The notes: generated by a model not told the origin, from the letters alone. A DNA stretch of 64,000 nt from Paraburkholderia xenovorans LB400 (GCF_000013645.1 NC_007951.1:1178001-1242000), one strand, 5' to 3'. Shown: positions 1 to 10,148, counted from the first letter of the stretch. Made by a program: numbers and translations.

Positions 1-1
1 C

Positions 2-643
2 AGCTACAGCCTGTTCGTGCTGTTCCTCACGCCGACCTTCGTGCTGGTCGCCGACTTCGCGACGCCGGGCGCCAGCGAATTCGCCTATGCGATCACGCGG
101 CTCGGCAACAATGTGCTCGGCTGCGTATTGGCGCTGCTGGCCACGTTCTATCTGTGGCCGACGCGCGAAAAGATCGACTACCGCGCGTATCTGGGCGAGG
201 CGGTGCGCGCCAATCTCGCGTATTTGAGAGCCGCGCTGGAGTCGCCCCGTCGCAGCGAGAAGGAGATGGAACGCTTGCGCCGGGCCGCCGGTTTGGGCAG
301 CAATAACGCAGAGGAAGCCATCGGCCGGATGCGCCTCGAAAAACTAGAGGACTCGATGGTCGATACCGTGACGCTGACAGTGCTGAGCGTATTGCGCAGA
401 ATGGCCGGCACTGCGACGCAACTGCGGCTGAGCACGAACCGGCGCGATATGCACGATGAACTCGGCGCGTGGATCGCGACCGTGAGCGCGGATATCGACG
501 CCGCGTTGAATCGGACCTTGCGGCCGGTTCGTCACGCGCTGCCCGCGCGCGACGGGCTGACTTCGCTGGAGGCGGATGCGGTGGGCGAGCTTGCGCTGAT
601 GCATCGGCTGCTCAATGAGCGGATGCGCGAGGCGAGGGGGTAG
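2..643 (+). CDS. FUSC-family inner-membrane transporter, C-terminal part
   Basis: This is the 3' end of a gene that begins before the window; the frame is open from base 2. The first roughly 50 residues hold the FLTPTF segment and a hydrophobic helix ending in YLWPTREK, the pattern of the second membrane block of fusaric-acid-resistance-like (FUSC/AaeB) proteins. The remaining 160 residues are soluble and helical, as expected for the cytoplasmic tail. The family is linked to efflux of aromatic acids, but the substrate cannot be told from this fragment. The stop at 641-643 is followed after 42 bp by a convergent gene. Confidence 0.75.
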   Translation, partial: SYSLFVLFLTPTFVLVADFATPGASEFAYAITRLGNNVLGCVLALLATFYLWPTREKIDYRAYLGEAVRANLAYLRAALESPRRSEKEMERLRRAAGLGSNNAEEAIGRMRLEKLEDSMVDTVTLTVLSVLRRMAGTATQLRLSTNRRDMHDELGAWIATVSADIDAALNRTLRPVRHALPARDGLTSLEADAVGELALMHRLLNERMREARG

Positions 644-685
644 CGAGGCGGCGCGAAGAAGCGGGACGATGAAGCTGAGGCTGTT

Positions 686-1036
686 TCAGGTCGCGCGGGT
701 GGCTTCTTGAGTCTGCCCGGCTTCGATCGCTTCGGGCTGAGGCTGAGGTTCCGGCTGCGGCTCCGGCTCCGGCATGACCGACTCCAGCGTGCGAAAGCCC
801 GCCGCCAGCGCCCGCTTCTCGGACGCTGACAGCCGCTTGACCCAATACTCCGCGCGCGACGCGCTCGACCGATCCGCCAGTTCGAACGACGCCAGCACCT
901 GCACCGGCTTGCGCGAACGCGTATAACGCGCGCCCTCGCCACTCACGTGTTTGTCGAAGCGCGCCTGCACGTCGACGGCAATGCCCGTATAGACGCTGCC
1001 GTCCGAGCATTCGAGCAGATAGAGAAACCACGCCAT
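686..1036 (-). CDS. GIY-YIG nuclease-superfamily protein
   Basis: A 116-residue protein with a single GIY-YIG domain. The family signature appears as LYLL near residue 5 and VYTG near residue 15, followed by R26, H30 and E63, which match the usual catalytic Arg, His and metal-binding Glu. Short free-standing members (YhbQ/UPF0213 type) are widespread, and some have been tied to DNA repair. The tail from about residue 88 is an E/P/Q-rich repeat (PEPEPQPEPQ), probably disordered and not part of the nuclease. The gene lies 9 bp downstream of the GNAT-like gene on the same strand, so the two may be co-transcribed. Confidence 0.8.
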   Translation of the reverse strand: MAWFLYLLECSDGSVYTGIAVDVQARFDKHVSGEGARYTRSRKPVQVLASFELADRSSASRAEYWVKRLSASEKRALAAGFRTLESVMPEPEPQPEPQPQPEAIEAGQTQEATRAT

Positions 1037-1045
1037 CGGTGCGCT

Positions 1046-2215
1046 TCAGCCTTTAAACGGATTGTGTTCGCGCAGTTCATCCACATACGCGTGGATGCTG
1101 TTCTTTTCGTTGTCGAGAAAATGGCCGACTGCGTCCGCGAAAGCAGGATGCGCGAGCCAGTGCGCCGAGCGCGTCACCGTGGGCAGGAAGCCGCGCGCCA
1201 TCTTGTGTTCGCCCTGGGCGCCGCCTTCGAACGCGCCGAGCTTTTCTTCGATGCAGAATTCGAGCGGCTGGTAGTACGCGGTTTCGAAGTGCAGGCACGG
1301 CACGTGTTCGAGCGCGCCCCAATAGCGGCCGTATAGCGTGCCGCCGGTTTTAGCGTCGCGCTGATACACCACGAGCGAGCTGGCGATCGGCTTGCCTTCG
1401 TATTCGGCGATCACGAGCAACAGATTTTCCGGCATCGACTCGCCGATCATGCGGAAGAAATCGAGGTTCAGATACGGACTCGAAAAGTGCTCGCGGTAAG
1501 TTTGCCGATAACACTTGCTGAAGAAACGCCAGTCCGCGTCCTGAATGTCTTCGCCGCGAATCCGGCGCATGGTCACGCCGGCTTCATGCACTTTGCGCCG
1601 CTCGGCGCGAATGTTCTTGCGCTTCTTCTGTTCGAGCGTGGAGAGGAAATCGTCGAAGTCGCGATAGCCGTCGTTGAGCCAATGGAACTGCACGCCTTCG
1701 CGTTGCATCATGCCCATTTCGGTGAGCGCGTTCGCTTCCGTTTCGGTGGGAAACAGCACATGCAGCGACGACACGTCGGCCTGCTCGGCGAACGCCATCA
1801 GCGTGGCCGCCAGATGCCTGAGCGCATGCGTATCCGCCGACAACAACCGGTTGCCTTGCACTGGCGTGAACGGCACCGCGCACAGCAGCTTCGGGTAATA
1901 CGGCAAACCGTTGCGCTTGTAGGCGTCGGCCCAGGCCCAGTCGAACACGTACTCGCCGTACGAGTGTCCCTTCAGATACACCGGCGCGGCGGCCACGAGT
2001 TTGTCCGTGCGCGGGTCCGTCAGCGTGACGAATTGCGGCGCCCAGCCGGTATCGGCGACCGCGCAACGGGTCGCATGCAGGGCGCTCAGGAACTCGTGCC
2101 GCAGAAACGGCGTGGGTTGCGGCTGCTGCGCGAGAAGGGCATTCCATTCAGCGGCGTCCACCTCGGAGGGCGACGCCAGAATGCCCGTGCGATAATCAAA
2201 GCGTTCCTGGTTCAA
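1046..2215 (-). CDS. GNAT-fold protein of the COG3146/DUF482 family
   Basis: A 389-residue soluble protein that resembles the COG3146 family, annotated as peptidoglycan-biosynthesis-like or GNAT N-acyltransferases. Supporting stretches are TPFLRHEFLSAL near the N terminus, KKRKNIRAERRK in the middle and GGAQGEHKMARGF near the end. The biochemical role of the family is not established. The frame opens with a TTG at 2213-2215 and no in-frame ATG exists before the conserved N terminus, so the start is uncertain. The gene is divergent from nadE; the two share a 133-bp intergenic region. Confidence 0.75.
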   Translation of the reverse strand: MNQERFDYRTGILASPSEVDAAEWNALLAQQPQPTPFLRHEFLSALHATRCAVADTGWAPQFVTLTDPRTDKLVAAAPVYLKGHSYGEYVFDWAWADAYKRNGLPYYPKLLCAVPFTPVQGNRLLSADTHALRHLAATLMAFAEQADVSSLHVLFPTETEANALTEMGMMQREGVQFHWLNDGYRDFDDFLSTLEQKKRKNIRAERRKVHEAGVTMRRIRGEDIQDADWRFFSKCYRQTYREHFSSPYLNLDFFRMIGESMPENLLLVIAEYEGKPIASSLVVYQRDAKTGGTLYGRYWGALEHVPCLHFETAYYQPLEFCIEEKLGAFEGGAQGEHKMARGFLPTVTRSAHWLAHPAFADAVGHFLDNEKNSIHAYVDELREHNPFKG

Positions 2216-2348
2216 TCTGTGTGACTGTTCCCAATGAGCGGCGCAGCGCGTTGAGCGCTATGCCGATCGTTTATCCGATTTGTCCATTCCGTCGAGCTAA
2301 CCAGCCGCGGTACTCGCAAGCCACGTCGGCTTGCCTGTCGATCCTGCC

Positions 2349-4037
2349 ATGAAGACCCGAATCGCTCTTGCCCAAATCAATGTCACCGTCGGCGACTTCG
2401 CCGGCAACGTCGCCAAGATTGTCGCCGCCGCGCGCGCCGCGCACAACGATGGTGCGAAGCTGCTGATCGCGCCTGAACTCGCGCTCTCCGGCTATCCGCC
2501 TGAAGATCTGCTGCTGCGTCCCGCGTTCTATGCCGCGAGCGCTGCGGCGCTGGCCGACCTCGCTTTGCAACTGAAACCGTTCGCCGGGCTGCATGTGATC
2601 GTCGGCCATCCTTTCCGTGATGCGGCGCACGGTCATGGTAATGCAAACGCGCCGATCGAGCGCGGCGTGCCGCCGGTCGATACGTTCAATGCGGCTTCGC
2701 TGATCGTGGATGGTGAAGTGCGCGGCACGTATCGCAAGCAGGATCTGCCCAACACCGAGGTGTTCGACGAGAAGCGCTACTTCGCGGCCGACCCGCAGCC
2801 GTTCGTGTTCGAGCTCGACGGCGTGAAGTACGGCGTGGTGATCTGCGAGGACGCATGGCATGCGTCGGCGGCGCAAATGGCGAAGGCAGCGGGCGCGCAA
2901 GTCGTGCTGATTCCGAACGGCTCGCCGTATCACCTGAACAAGGAAGCGGTGCGCTTCGACATTCTGCGCGCGCGGATTCGCGAGACCGGCCTGCCGATGG
3001 TCTACGTGAACATGGTCGGCGCGCAGGACGAACTCGTGTTCGACGGCGGCTCGTTCGTGCTCGACGCAGAGGGCGAACTGGTCGCCAAGATGGCGCAGTT
3101 CGAAGAGGCGACCGCGATCGTCGAATTCGAAAACGGCAAGCCGCTGCACACTGCGATCGCGCCGGATCTCTCGATCGAGGCTCAGGTTTATGCGGCGCTC
3201 GTCATGGGCGTGCGCGACTACATCAACAAGAACGGTTTCCCCGGCGCGCTGATCGGCCTCTCGGGCGGCGTGGATTCGGCGCTGGTGCTGGCCGTCGCGT
3301 GCGACGCGCTCGGCGCTGACCGCGTGCGCGCGGTGATGATGCCGTCGCGCTACACCGCGGACATTTCCACCACCGACGCCGCCGAGATGGCGCGCCGCGT
3401 CGGCGTGCGCTACGACGAAATCGCGATCGCGCCGATGTTCGACGCGTTCCGCAGCTCGCTCGCGCAGGAATTCGCCGGCCGTGCCGAAGACGCCACCGAA
3501 GAAAACATTCAGGCGCGCATTCGCGGCACCTTGCTGATGGCGCTCTCGAACAAGTTCGGCTCGATCGTGTTGACCACCGGCAACAAGAGCGAAATGGCCG
3601 TGGGCTACTGCACGTTGTACGGCGACATGGCCGGCGGCTTCGCGGTCATCAAGGACATTGCGAAGACGCTGGTCTACCGGCTGTGCCATTACCGCAACCA
3701 GGCGACGACCTTCGGCAAGCAGGACGTCATTCCCGAACGGATCCTGACGCGCGCGCCGTCGGCGGAACTGCGCGAGAACCAGACCGATCAGGACAGCTTG
3801 CCGCCGTACGAAGTGCTCGACGCGATCATGCGCATGTACATGGAAGAGGACCGCTCGCTCGCCGAAATCATCGCGGCGGGCTACGCGGTCGAAGACGTCA
3901 AACGCGTCACGCGCCTCATCAAGATCAACGAGTACAAACGGCGTCAGGCGCCGATCGGCATTCGCGTCACGCATCGCGCATTCGGGCGCGACTGGCGTTA
4001 TCCGATCACGTCGCGCTACACCGAACCGGTGGAGTGA
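2349..4037 (+). CDS. nadE: Glutamine-dependent NAD+ synthetase
   Basis: A 562-residue two-domain enzyme that amidates deamido-NAD to NAD+ using ATP and glutamine-derived ammonia, the last step of NAD biosynthesis in the cytoplasm. The N-terminal half is a nitrilase-fold glutaminase with the catalytic triad elements E43 (APELALSGY), a lysine in YRKQDLPN and a cysteine in VVICEDAW. The C-terminal half carries the synthetase P-loop SGGVDSAL. The ATG at 2349 is chosen over an in-frame TTG 18 bp upstream because family proteins begin MKTRIALAQ. glnB follows after 136 bp on the same strand. Confidence 0.95.
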   Translation: MKTRIALAQINVTVGDFAGNVAKIVAAARAAHNDGAKLLIAPELALSGYPPEDLLLRPAFYAASAAALADLALQLKPFAGLHVIVGHPFRDAAHGHGNANAPIERGVPPVDTFNAASLIVDGEVRGTYRKQDLPNTEVFDEKRYFAADPQPFVFELDGVKYGVVICEDAWHASAAQMAKAAGAQVVLIPNGSPYHLNKEAVRFDILRARIRETGLPMVYVNMVGAQDELVFDGGSFVLDAEGELVAKMAQFEEATAIVEFENGKPLHTAIAPDLSIEAQVYAALVMGVRDYINKNGFPGALIGLSGGVDSALVLAVACDALGADRVRAVMMPSRYTADISTTDAAEMARRVGVRYDEIAIAPMFDAFRSSLAQEFAGRAEDATEENIQARIRGTLLMALSNKFGSIVLTTGNKSEMAVGYCTLYGDMAGGFAVIKDIAKTLVYRLCHYRNQATTFGKQDVIPERILTRAPSAELRENQTDQDSLPPYEVLDAIMRMYMEEDRSLAEIIAAGYAVEDVKRVTRLIKINEYKRRQAPIGIRVTHRAFGRDWRYPITSRYTEPVE

Positions 4038-4049
4038 ACCGCGGCGCAT

Positions 4050-4112
4050 CCGCAGCGAATCGCTGCGGACTCAACTGAACCACGCGCCGGATTGCCGCAA
4101 CGCATCCGGCGC
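4050..4112 (+). other. Two hairpins between nadE and glnB
   Basis: Two strong inverted repeats follow the nadE stop: CCGCAGCGA/TCGCTGCGG (4050-4058 and 4060-4068) and GCGCCGGAT/ATCCGGCGC (4084-4092 and 4104-4112). Neither has a downstream T-run, so they are not textbook intrinsic terminators. They could weaken read-through from nadE, protect the nadE mRNA end, or act as a processing site before glnB. Confidence 0.45.
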
Positions 4113-4119
4113 GGCGTAG

Positions 4120-4512
<393 letters not shown>

Positions 4513-4640
4513 ACTACCTGGCTTCGTCGTTCTGAAGTGGGGGCGCGGGCCGCAATTTACCGACTGCAACTCAGCTGCACAAGGCGGTCCGTCAATGCAC
4601 CGCCGCGGTGCGCCCGGGCAGTGGCAAAACCGCGCGCTCA

Positions 4641-4680
4641 AATAAAAAACGGTGCGATACCCTTTCGGACATCGCACCGA
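4641..4680 (-). terminator. Intrinsic terminator of the porin gene
   Basis: Read on the minus strand, a 9-bp stem (CGGTGCGAT/ATCGCACCG, 4650-4658 and 4671-4679) is followed by a T-run at 4649-4642. It lies about 90 bp past the porin stop. A second stem without a T-run (GCCCCGA/TCGGGGC, 4736-4761) sits directly after the stop. Confidence 0.85.
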
Positions 4681-4771
4681 TACGCGCCTCTCGCAGCAGC
4701 GTGAAAAAGATTCTCTTTGAAGAACTTGTGACTACGCCCCGAAGGAACTCCCCCTCGGGGCCACCGTTCGA

Positions 4772-5923
4772 TTAGAACGAGTGTTGAATACCTGCGTACA
4801 CGCCAGTCTGGCTATGACCCGGCAGCGGGTTGTCCGTGCTGGTCGCCGTACCTGCGTTGTTCGCGTTCAGGCCGTAGTTAGCCGTCTTGCTGTTTTGCGT
4901 CGTCGCGACCTGGATGTCCAGCAGCGTGCGCTTGGACAGGTTGTACGAACCGCCGACCGTGTAGATCGTCGCGTTGCCCGCGCCATTGTTGCCGTTCACG
5001 TGGTAGACCGCTGCGATCAGCGCTGCAGCCGGCGTTGCTTGCCACGTCACACCGCCCCATTCGTGATCGAGCGTGGTCGGCTGGCCCGGCAGAACGCCCG
5101 TTGCACCTGCCGAACGGATAGCCTGGTAAGCACCCTGAATCTTGAACTGGCCGAGGAACACGTTCACGAAAGCCGAGTATTCACGCGATGCCGCGAATAC
5201 GCCGCTGCCGATGTTGCCCGCATTGACGACGCTTGCGTTCGGGCCGTACAGGGTACCGTTCGTCGGATTGCGGATTTCGTCATACATGCCGCGAATCTGG
5301 AACAGCGAGTTCGTGTAGGTGATCTGCGCGCCGGCTTCACGACCTTGCGGGGTGGTGCCGTTACCGTTCCAGCTCGTTGCATTCGACAGCGCGTATTGGC
5401 CGTAGAAGTCAAAGCCTGCGATCTTCGGCGACTGGTACGCGAAGTTGTTGCTCGATTGCGGCCAGTTGCGGCCACGCACCAGCGATGCCGACGACCAGTT
5501 GGATTGACCGAACGGGTCGAAGTCCCAATCGCCGTTCGAGATGAACAGCATGCGGCCCATCGTGAACGTACCGTACTGGTCGTTCGAGAGGCCGACAGTT
5601 GCCCAACGATTGAAGAGACCGCCGCCGCCAGGGCCTGCACCCGTCATGGTGTTGAAGGAGCCTTCCAACTGGAACAGGACCTTGTTGCCGCCACCGATGT
5701 CCTCAACGCCCTTCAAGCCCCACAGGCTGGTACCCCAGTCGCCGCTTTCCGCGCGCCAGCGGTTCGTGCTGCCAGTTGCCTGACCATTCGCACCCACGCC
5801 TTGCGGGACGCCCGTCATGTATTCGATACCGGCGTCAAGGCGGCCGTACAGCGTCACGCTGCTTTGGGCGTGCGCAACAACACCGGCTGTCATCAGCGCA
5901 GCGGCGAGCAAAGCTTTCTTCAT
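4772..5923 (-). CDS. Gram-negative porin, OmpC type
   Basis: A 383-residue outer-membrane trimeric porin. It starts with a signal peptide (MKKALLAAALMTAGVVAHA) cut before QSSVTLYGRLDAG, the typical start of Burkholderiales porins, and ends with the C-terminal phenylalanine (GIQHSF) recognised by the Bam machinery. The ATG at 5923 is preferred to an ATG 12 bp upstream because the GGAGGAGA ribosome site overlaps the upstream codon. The gene has its own terminator and a long AT-rich upstream region, so it is probably monocistronic. A degraded relative lies at 56545-57317. Confidence 0.92.
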   Translation of the reverse strand: MKKALLAAALMTAGVVAHAQSSVTLYGRLDAGIEYMTGVPQGVGANGQATGSTNRWRAESGDWGTSLWGLKGVEDIGGGNKVLFQLEGSFNTMTGAGPGGGGLFNRWATVGLSNDQYGTFTMGRMLFISNGDWDFDPFGQSNWSSASLVRGRNWPQSSNNFAYQSPKIAGFDFYGQYALSNATSWNGNGTTPQGREAGAQITYTNSLFQIRGMYDEIRNPTNGTLYGPNASVVNAGNIGSGVFAASREYSAFVNVFLGQFKIQGAYQAIRSAGATGVLPGQPTTLDHEWGGVTWQATPAAALIAAVYHVNGNNGAGNATIYTVGGSYNLSKRTLLDIQVATTQNSKTANYGLNANNAGTATSTDNPLPGHSQTGVYAGIQHSF

Positions 5924-6513
5924 CTTCTCCTCCATACCCTGTCAAAAAGTGAAACCCAGTACTGCGAATGGTGCTCGGCCGCAAGCTGCGCCGAACAGAA
6001 ATCGGTACCAGGGAGATTAGCGGGTGGATTGGGTCTCCTGCCGTGACGTGTAGCCTTGAGGCTATCTGGTCGCCATGCCGATCCCTCGCCGACCGGTTCT
6101 CCTCTGTGCTTTGAAGTGAAACTACTTTTAATCAACTTTGTTTTGCTACTTTGGTTACTAATTTATCAAAAATACCCTTCAGTGGGAGAAGAAATTAGTA
6201 CCTGCCTCGTTTGATGTCTCCAAATTGCAATAAGAATGTGCGCGACCGCCCGCCGCAACATCGTAAAAAAACGTGCAAACCCTTACGCGACAAGGGAATC
6301 ACGGTTCGGCGGAAGCAACGTTAAGGATTGCCACTATTGACGCTTAAGATGCGGCAGAGTAGGGCGGAAAGGCGGGGCCTGGAGGCGGCAGGGGCACGGA
6401 TTTCGCGCCCAAAATCGGCGGAATGTGCAGTTGACCGAAACAAAAAAGGCGCTCGTAAGCGCCTTGTAATACTGCTTCGACTACAGCCCAAATAGCGGGT
6501 TGTCAGCGGCTCT
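5924..6513. other. Gap between porin and hisP, with porin promoter region
   Basis: No gene is visible in these 590 bases. The stretch 6115-6210 is distinctly AT-rich and lies about 200-290 bp upstream of the porin start, so it probably holds the porin promoter or regulator sites. I cannot pick convincing -35/-10 boxes. The far end holds the terminator of the transporter operon. Confidence 0.5.
6442..6465 (-). terminator. Intrinsic terminator of the hisQMP-type operon
   Basis: Read on the minus strand, the stem AAGGCGCT/AGCGCCTT (6446-6453 and 6458-6465) with a CGTA/TACG loop is followed by a T-run (6447-6442). It lies about 50 bp after the hisP stop. Confidence 0.85.
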
Positions 6514-7293
6514 CTATTTGAGGCTGCCGGAGAGGAATTGCTTGAGCCGTTCGCTCTTCGTGTTCCTGAATACTTCGTCGGGATGGCCTTCTTCTTCCAC
6601 CCGGCCTTGATGCAGAAACATCACGTGGTTCGACACGTTGCGCGAGAATGCCATTTCATGCGTGACGACTATCATCGTGCGGCCTTCTTCGGCGAGCTTC
6701 TGCATGACCTTCAGCACTTCGCCGACCAGTTCCGGGTCGAGCGCGGAAGTCGGCTCGTCGAACAGCATCACGTCCGGGTTCATGGCCAGCGCGCGGGCAA
6801 TCGCCACGCGCTGCTGCTGGCCGCCCGACAGATGCGACGGATACTGCTTTTCGAGGCGCGGCGCGAGCCCGACCTTTTCCAGATATTCACGCGCGCGCTC
6901 TTCGGCTTCCTTGCGCTTCAGACCCAGCACGTTGACGGGCGCCTCGATGATGTTCTCGAGCACGTTCATATGCGCCCACAGGTTGAAGTGCTGAAACACC
7001 ATCGAAAGCCGGGTGCGCACGCGCTGCAACTGCTTCGGGTCGGACACGCGCAGCGCGCCGTTCTTGCCGATCTGCGTGCGCACTTCTTCACCGTCGACGA
7101 AGATGCGCCCGGAGTTCGGCTGTTCGAGAAAGTTGATGCAGCGAAGCATCGTGCTCTTGCCCGAACCGGACGAGCCGATCACGCTGATCACGTCTCCGGC
7201 GTTGGCTTTGAGCGACACGCCTTTGAGAACTTCGTTGTCGCCGTACTGTTTGTGAAGCTCGTCGACAAAGAGCTTCTGCTTCTTGGTGTTCAT
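6514..7293 (-). CDS. hisP: Polar amino acid ABC transporter ATPase, HisP type
   Basis: A 259-residue cytoplasmic ATPase that powers uptake through the two permeases encoded just upstream. Visible motifs are Walker A (GSSGSGKST), signature (LSGGQQQR), Walker B (VMLFDEP) and the H-loop (VVTHE). The insertion [19 protein letters not shown] after the first strand block is typical of HisP proteins. The substrate is probably histidine and basic amino acids, by family. An AGGA ribosome site precedes the ATG at 7293. It is the last gene of the operon and is followed by an intrinsic terminator. Confidence 0.92.
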   Translation of the reverse strand: MNTKKQKLFVDELHKQYGDNEVLKGVSLKANAGDVISVIGSSGSGKSTMLRCINFLEQPNSGRIFVDGEEVRTQIGKNGALRVSDPKQLQRVRTRLSMVFQHFNLWAHMNVLENIIEAPVNVLGLKRKEAEERAREYLEKVGLAPRLEKQYPSHLSGGQQQRVAIARALAMNPDVMLFDEPTSALDPELVGEVLKVMQKLAEEGRTMIVVTHEMAFSRNVSNHVMFLHQGRVEEEGHPDEVFRNTKSERLKQFLSGSLK

Positions 7294-7339
7294 CAGGATC
7301 CTTGGGCGTGCTTACTTGCTGAGGGCGCGGTGCCCCGGG

Positions 7340-8053
7340 TTACTTGCCTTGCGGCCGCAGGTAAGCGAGCCAGCGGCGCTCGGCGCAGCGGAACAGCCAT
7401 ACGAGCGCGAAAGAGATGCACAGATAGAGCACGGCAGCGATGCCGAATGCATTGAACGACTGATACGTCGCGGAGTTCACGTCGCGCGCGATCTTGAGGA
7501 TGTCCGGCACGGTCGCGGTAAACGCGACGGTAGTGGCGTGCAGCATCAGGATCACTTCATTGCTGTAGTAGGGCAATGCGCGGCGCAATGCCGACGGCAG
7601 AATCACGCGCCGGTACAGCGTGAACGACGACATGCCATAAGCGCGCGCCGCTTCGATTTCGCCATACGGCGTGGCTCTGATCGCGCCGGCGAAAATCTCG
7701 GTGGTGTACGCGCAGGTGTTCAGCGTGAAGGCGAGCAGCGTGCAATGCATGCCGTCGCGGAAGAACGCGTTGGTGAGTTCGTGATTGCGAATGATCTCGA
7801 GGCTGTACAAGCCGGTGTAGCAGAGCAGCAACTGCACATACAGCGGCGTGCCGCGGAAGATGTACGTATACAGCCACACCAGACCGGCAAGCCACTTCTT
7901 CTTCGACACGCGCGCTACCGCGAGCGGAATCGACAGGCAGAAGCCGAGCCCGATCGACACCACCAGCAGCCACAGCGTGATCGCGAGTCCGGTGAAGCGG
8001 TAGCCGTCGGTATAAAGATAATTGCGCCAGTATTCCTGAATGATCTCGATCAT
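7340..8053 (-). CDS. hisM: Polar amino acid ABC permease, HisM type
   Basis: A 237-residue inner-membrane permease with about five membrane helices. The EAA loop that contacts the ATPase is visible as GEIEAARAYGMSSFTLYRRV. The segment FRGTPLYVQLLL near residue 90 is characteristic of HisM/ArtM permeases. Its start ATG overlaps the stop of the upstream permease in an ATGA arrangement (8050-8053), indicating translational coupling. The hisP gene follows after 46 bp. Confidence 0.9.
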   Translation of the reverse strand: MIEIIQEYWRNYLYTDGYRFTGLAITLWLLVVSIGLGFCLSIPLAVARVSKKKWLAGLVWLYTYIFRGTPLYVQLLLCYTGLYSLEIIRNHELTNAFFRDGMHCTLLAFTLNTCAYTTEIFAGAIRATPYGEIEAARAYGMSSFTLYRRVILPSALRRALPYYSNEVILMLHATTVAFTATVPDILKIARDVNSATYQSFNAFGIAAVLYLCISFALVWLFRCAERRWLAYLRPQGK

Positions 8054-8739
8054 AGATCCGCCTTTCGCACGCCGGTCGAGTAACGCCTGTCGAGGTACAT
8101 CAGCACGAAGTTGGACACTGTGGTGATGACGAGATAGATCGCCCCTGCGAACAGGGTGAAGAAGAAGAACCGCAGCGTGCCCTTGCCCGCGTCCTGCGAG
8201 GCCTTGACGACGTCCGCGAGGCCGATGATCGACACCAGCGCCGTGGCCTTGACCATCACCTGCCAGTTATTGCCGATGCCGGGCAGCGCGAAGCGCATCA
8301 TCTGCGGGAACATCACGCGCGAGAACACCTGCCAGCCGGTCATGCCGTATGCCGCGCCGGCTTCGAGCTGGCCGCGCGGCACGGCGAGAAACGCGCCGCG
8401 GAAGGTCTCGGTGAAGTACGCGCCGTAAATGAAGCCGAGCACCGCGACGCCGGCCACGAACGGATCGATGTCGATCTGGTCCCAGCCGAGCAGATCGGTC
8501 AGGTTGTTCAGCCAGATCTGGATGCTATAGAACAGCAGCAGCATCAGCACCAGATCGGGCACGCCGCGCACGAGCGTGGTGTAGACGGTGCCTACGCCGT
8601 TCGAGATACGGTTTTTCGACAGTTTCGCCGCCGCGCCGAGCAGGCCCAGCACGAAAGCGAACGCCAGCGACAACACCGCCAGTTTGACGGTTTGCCAGGT
8701 GCCGTTGAGAAGCAGCGGGCCGTAGCCTTGAAGGAACAT
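8050..8739 (-). CDS. hisQ: Polar amino acid ABC permease, HisQ type
   Basis: A 229-residue inner-membrane permease and first gene of the visible operon. It shows the EAA loop (GQLEAGAAYGMTGWQVFSRV) and the segment TLVRGVPDLVLMLLLFYS typical of HisQ. The ATG at 8739 is chosen because an AAGGA ribosome site lies just upstream and the protein then begins MFLQGYGPLLLNGTW, the usual HisQ start; a longer frame to 8841 is Arg-rich and unlike the family. The periplasmic binding protein usually encoded upstream is missing here and must be supplied from elsewhere. Confidence 0.9.
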   Translation of the reverse strand: MFLQGYGPLLLNGTWQTVKLAVLSLAFAFVLGLLGAAAKLSKNRISNGVGTVYTTLVRGVPDLVLMLLLFYSIQIWLNNLTDLLGWDQIDIDPFVAGVAVLGFIYGAYFTETFRGAFLAVPRGQLEAGAAYGMTGWQVFSRVMFPQMMRFALPGIGNNWQVMVKATALVSIIGLADVVKASQDAGKGTLRFFFFTLFAGAIYLVITTVSNFVLMYLDRRYSTGVRKADL

Positions 8740-9437
8740 AGGGGGTCCTTGACGATGTGTTTGCGACACACCGCGAAAGACGCGGCCAACTCTGCGCCGC
8801 GTTTGCCGCGAGCTTGTGGCTCGCCGTGATCTGCGGCGCACAGCGCACCGCTGTGCAAATCATGACTGCATGGCCGTTGCCGGTCCTGCAGCGCGCTTTT
8901 CGACTCTTGTCGTGAAACTGCTTGTGAATCTACTGCCGACTGTATTACGAAGCCCCGCGAAAGCCCATGCGGGCGAGCCCCCGGTTGGGCGGGCCGCGCC
9001 CGGTAGCCGGCCGTCGCTATTCTAGGCGGTCAAAATTGTCACGCCGCTGGGGGTTTCCGCTTCGGTGCAAGGCGCTCCGTTCGATGCATCGGCACAGCCT
9101 GGCGCCTTGCTGAAATGCGCCGCTATTGCGTCGCGCCCCGCCGTGGCGAGGCTGCCGGTGCGCCTTGGGCGCTCAGGCAATCTCGAAAAGGGCGGTATTT
9201 TACCCGAACGCGGACGAGGCGCCAGTCCGGCGGGATTCCAGCGGCAAACTGCCGTGCGAAGACGTTGTGCAGGCGCGACGCGGCTGCGTTCCGGCCGGCG
9301 CATAAGCGGGCTTGTGCAGTGATTGCGGCGATTGCGGTGATTGATGAAACGATCCGGTGCGCCTGTGCCGATTGTCTTGCGCAACCCGTGCCCATACATT
9401 GCCTGCATCGCTATTTATTCCCCGGAGTCCCACCATC
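8740..9437. other. Divergent gap between hisQ and the pirin gene
   Basis: I find no credible gene in these 698 bases. Frames on either strand have shadow-like composition and no ribosome sites. A tight hairpin (GCACAGCG/CGCTGTGC, 3-nt loop, 8838-8856) sits about 100-120 bp upstream of hisQ and could be an operator or a leader structure. The space must hold promoters for both flanking genes. Confidence 0.5.
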
Positions 9438-10148
9438 ATGTTCGAGATTCGCCGCTCGCACGAACGCGGCCACGCCAACCACGGCTGGCTCGACTCGTAT
9501 CACAGCTTTTCGTTTGCCGACTATCGCGATCCCCAGCACGTTCATTTCGGTCCGCTGCGGGTCATCAACGAAGACCGGATCGCCGGCGGCCAGGGTTTCG
9601 GCACACATGGCCATCGCGATATGGAAATCGTCACGTATGTGCTCGAAGGCGCGCTGGCTCACCGTGACAGCATGGGCAACGGCTCGACCATCCGTCCCGG
9701 CGACGTGCAGCGCATGAGCGCCGGCACGGGCGTGCAGCACAGCGAGTTCAACGCATCGCAGGATGAACCCGTGCATCTGCTGCAGATCTGGGTGATTCCG
9801 CAACGCGCGGGCGACCAGCCGGGCTATGAGGAAAAACGCTTCGACGCCGTCGACAAGCGCGGCCGCCTGCGCGTGGTCGCTTCGCCCGATGGCCGCGAGG
9901 GCTCGGTGACGATCCATGCGGATGCGTCGATTTACGCGGCGCTGATCGACGGCGCGGAAACGGCCACGTTCGCGCTGCCCAAAGGACGGCTCGCCTATGT
10001 GCACATAGCGCGCGGCGCGGTGACGGTAAACGGCGAGGCGCTCCAGGCGGGCGACGCCGCGAGGCTCAGCGACACGGATACGGTGACGCTGGAGAAGGGT
10101 GAGAACGCTGAAGTGCTGCTGTTCGATCTGGGTCAACTCAACGGCTAG
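9438..10148 (+). CDS. Pirin family protein (bicupin)
   Basis: A 236-residue cytoplasmic bicupin. The N-terminal cupin has the pirin signature [15 protein letters not shown], whose histidines and glutamate bind a metal, followed by [15 protein letters not shown]. The C-terminal domain holds the shorter second cupin. Some bacterial pirins (YhhW) oxidise quercetin and others act as redox or metabolic regulators, so the exact role is open. The ATG at 9438 follows a GGAG at 9424-9427. The gene ends at a bidirectional terminator shared with the Spy-like gene. Confidence 0.9.
   Translation: MFEIRRSHERGHANHGWLDSYHSFSFADYRDPQHVHFGPLRVINEDRIAGGQGFGTHGHRDMEIVTYVLEGALAHRDSMGNGSTIRPGDVQRMSAGTGVQHSEFNASQDEPVHLLQIWVIPQRAGDQPGYEEKRFDAVDKRGRLRVVASPDGREGSVTIHADASIYAALIDGAETATFALPKGRLAYVHIARGAVTVNGEALQAGDAARLSDTDTVTLEKGENAEVLLFDLGQLNG

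Noticed and set aside
2271..4049. 592-codon minus-strand frame opposite nadE
   Set aside because: It mirrors the nadE frame and has shadow composition.
6390..6410. GGCACG-N4-TCGC on the plus strand in the porin/hisP gap
   Set aside because: The -12 box is TCGC instead of TTGC, and no plus-strand gene lies downstream.
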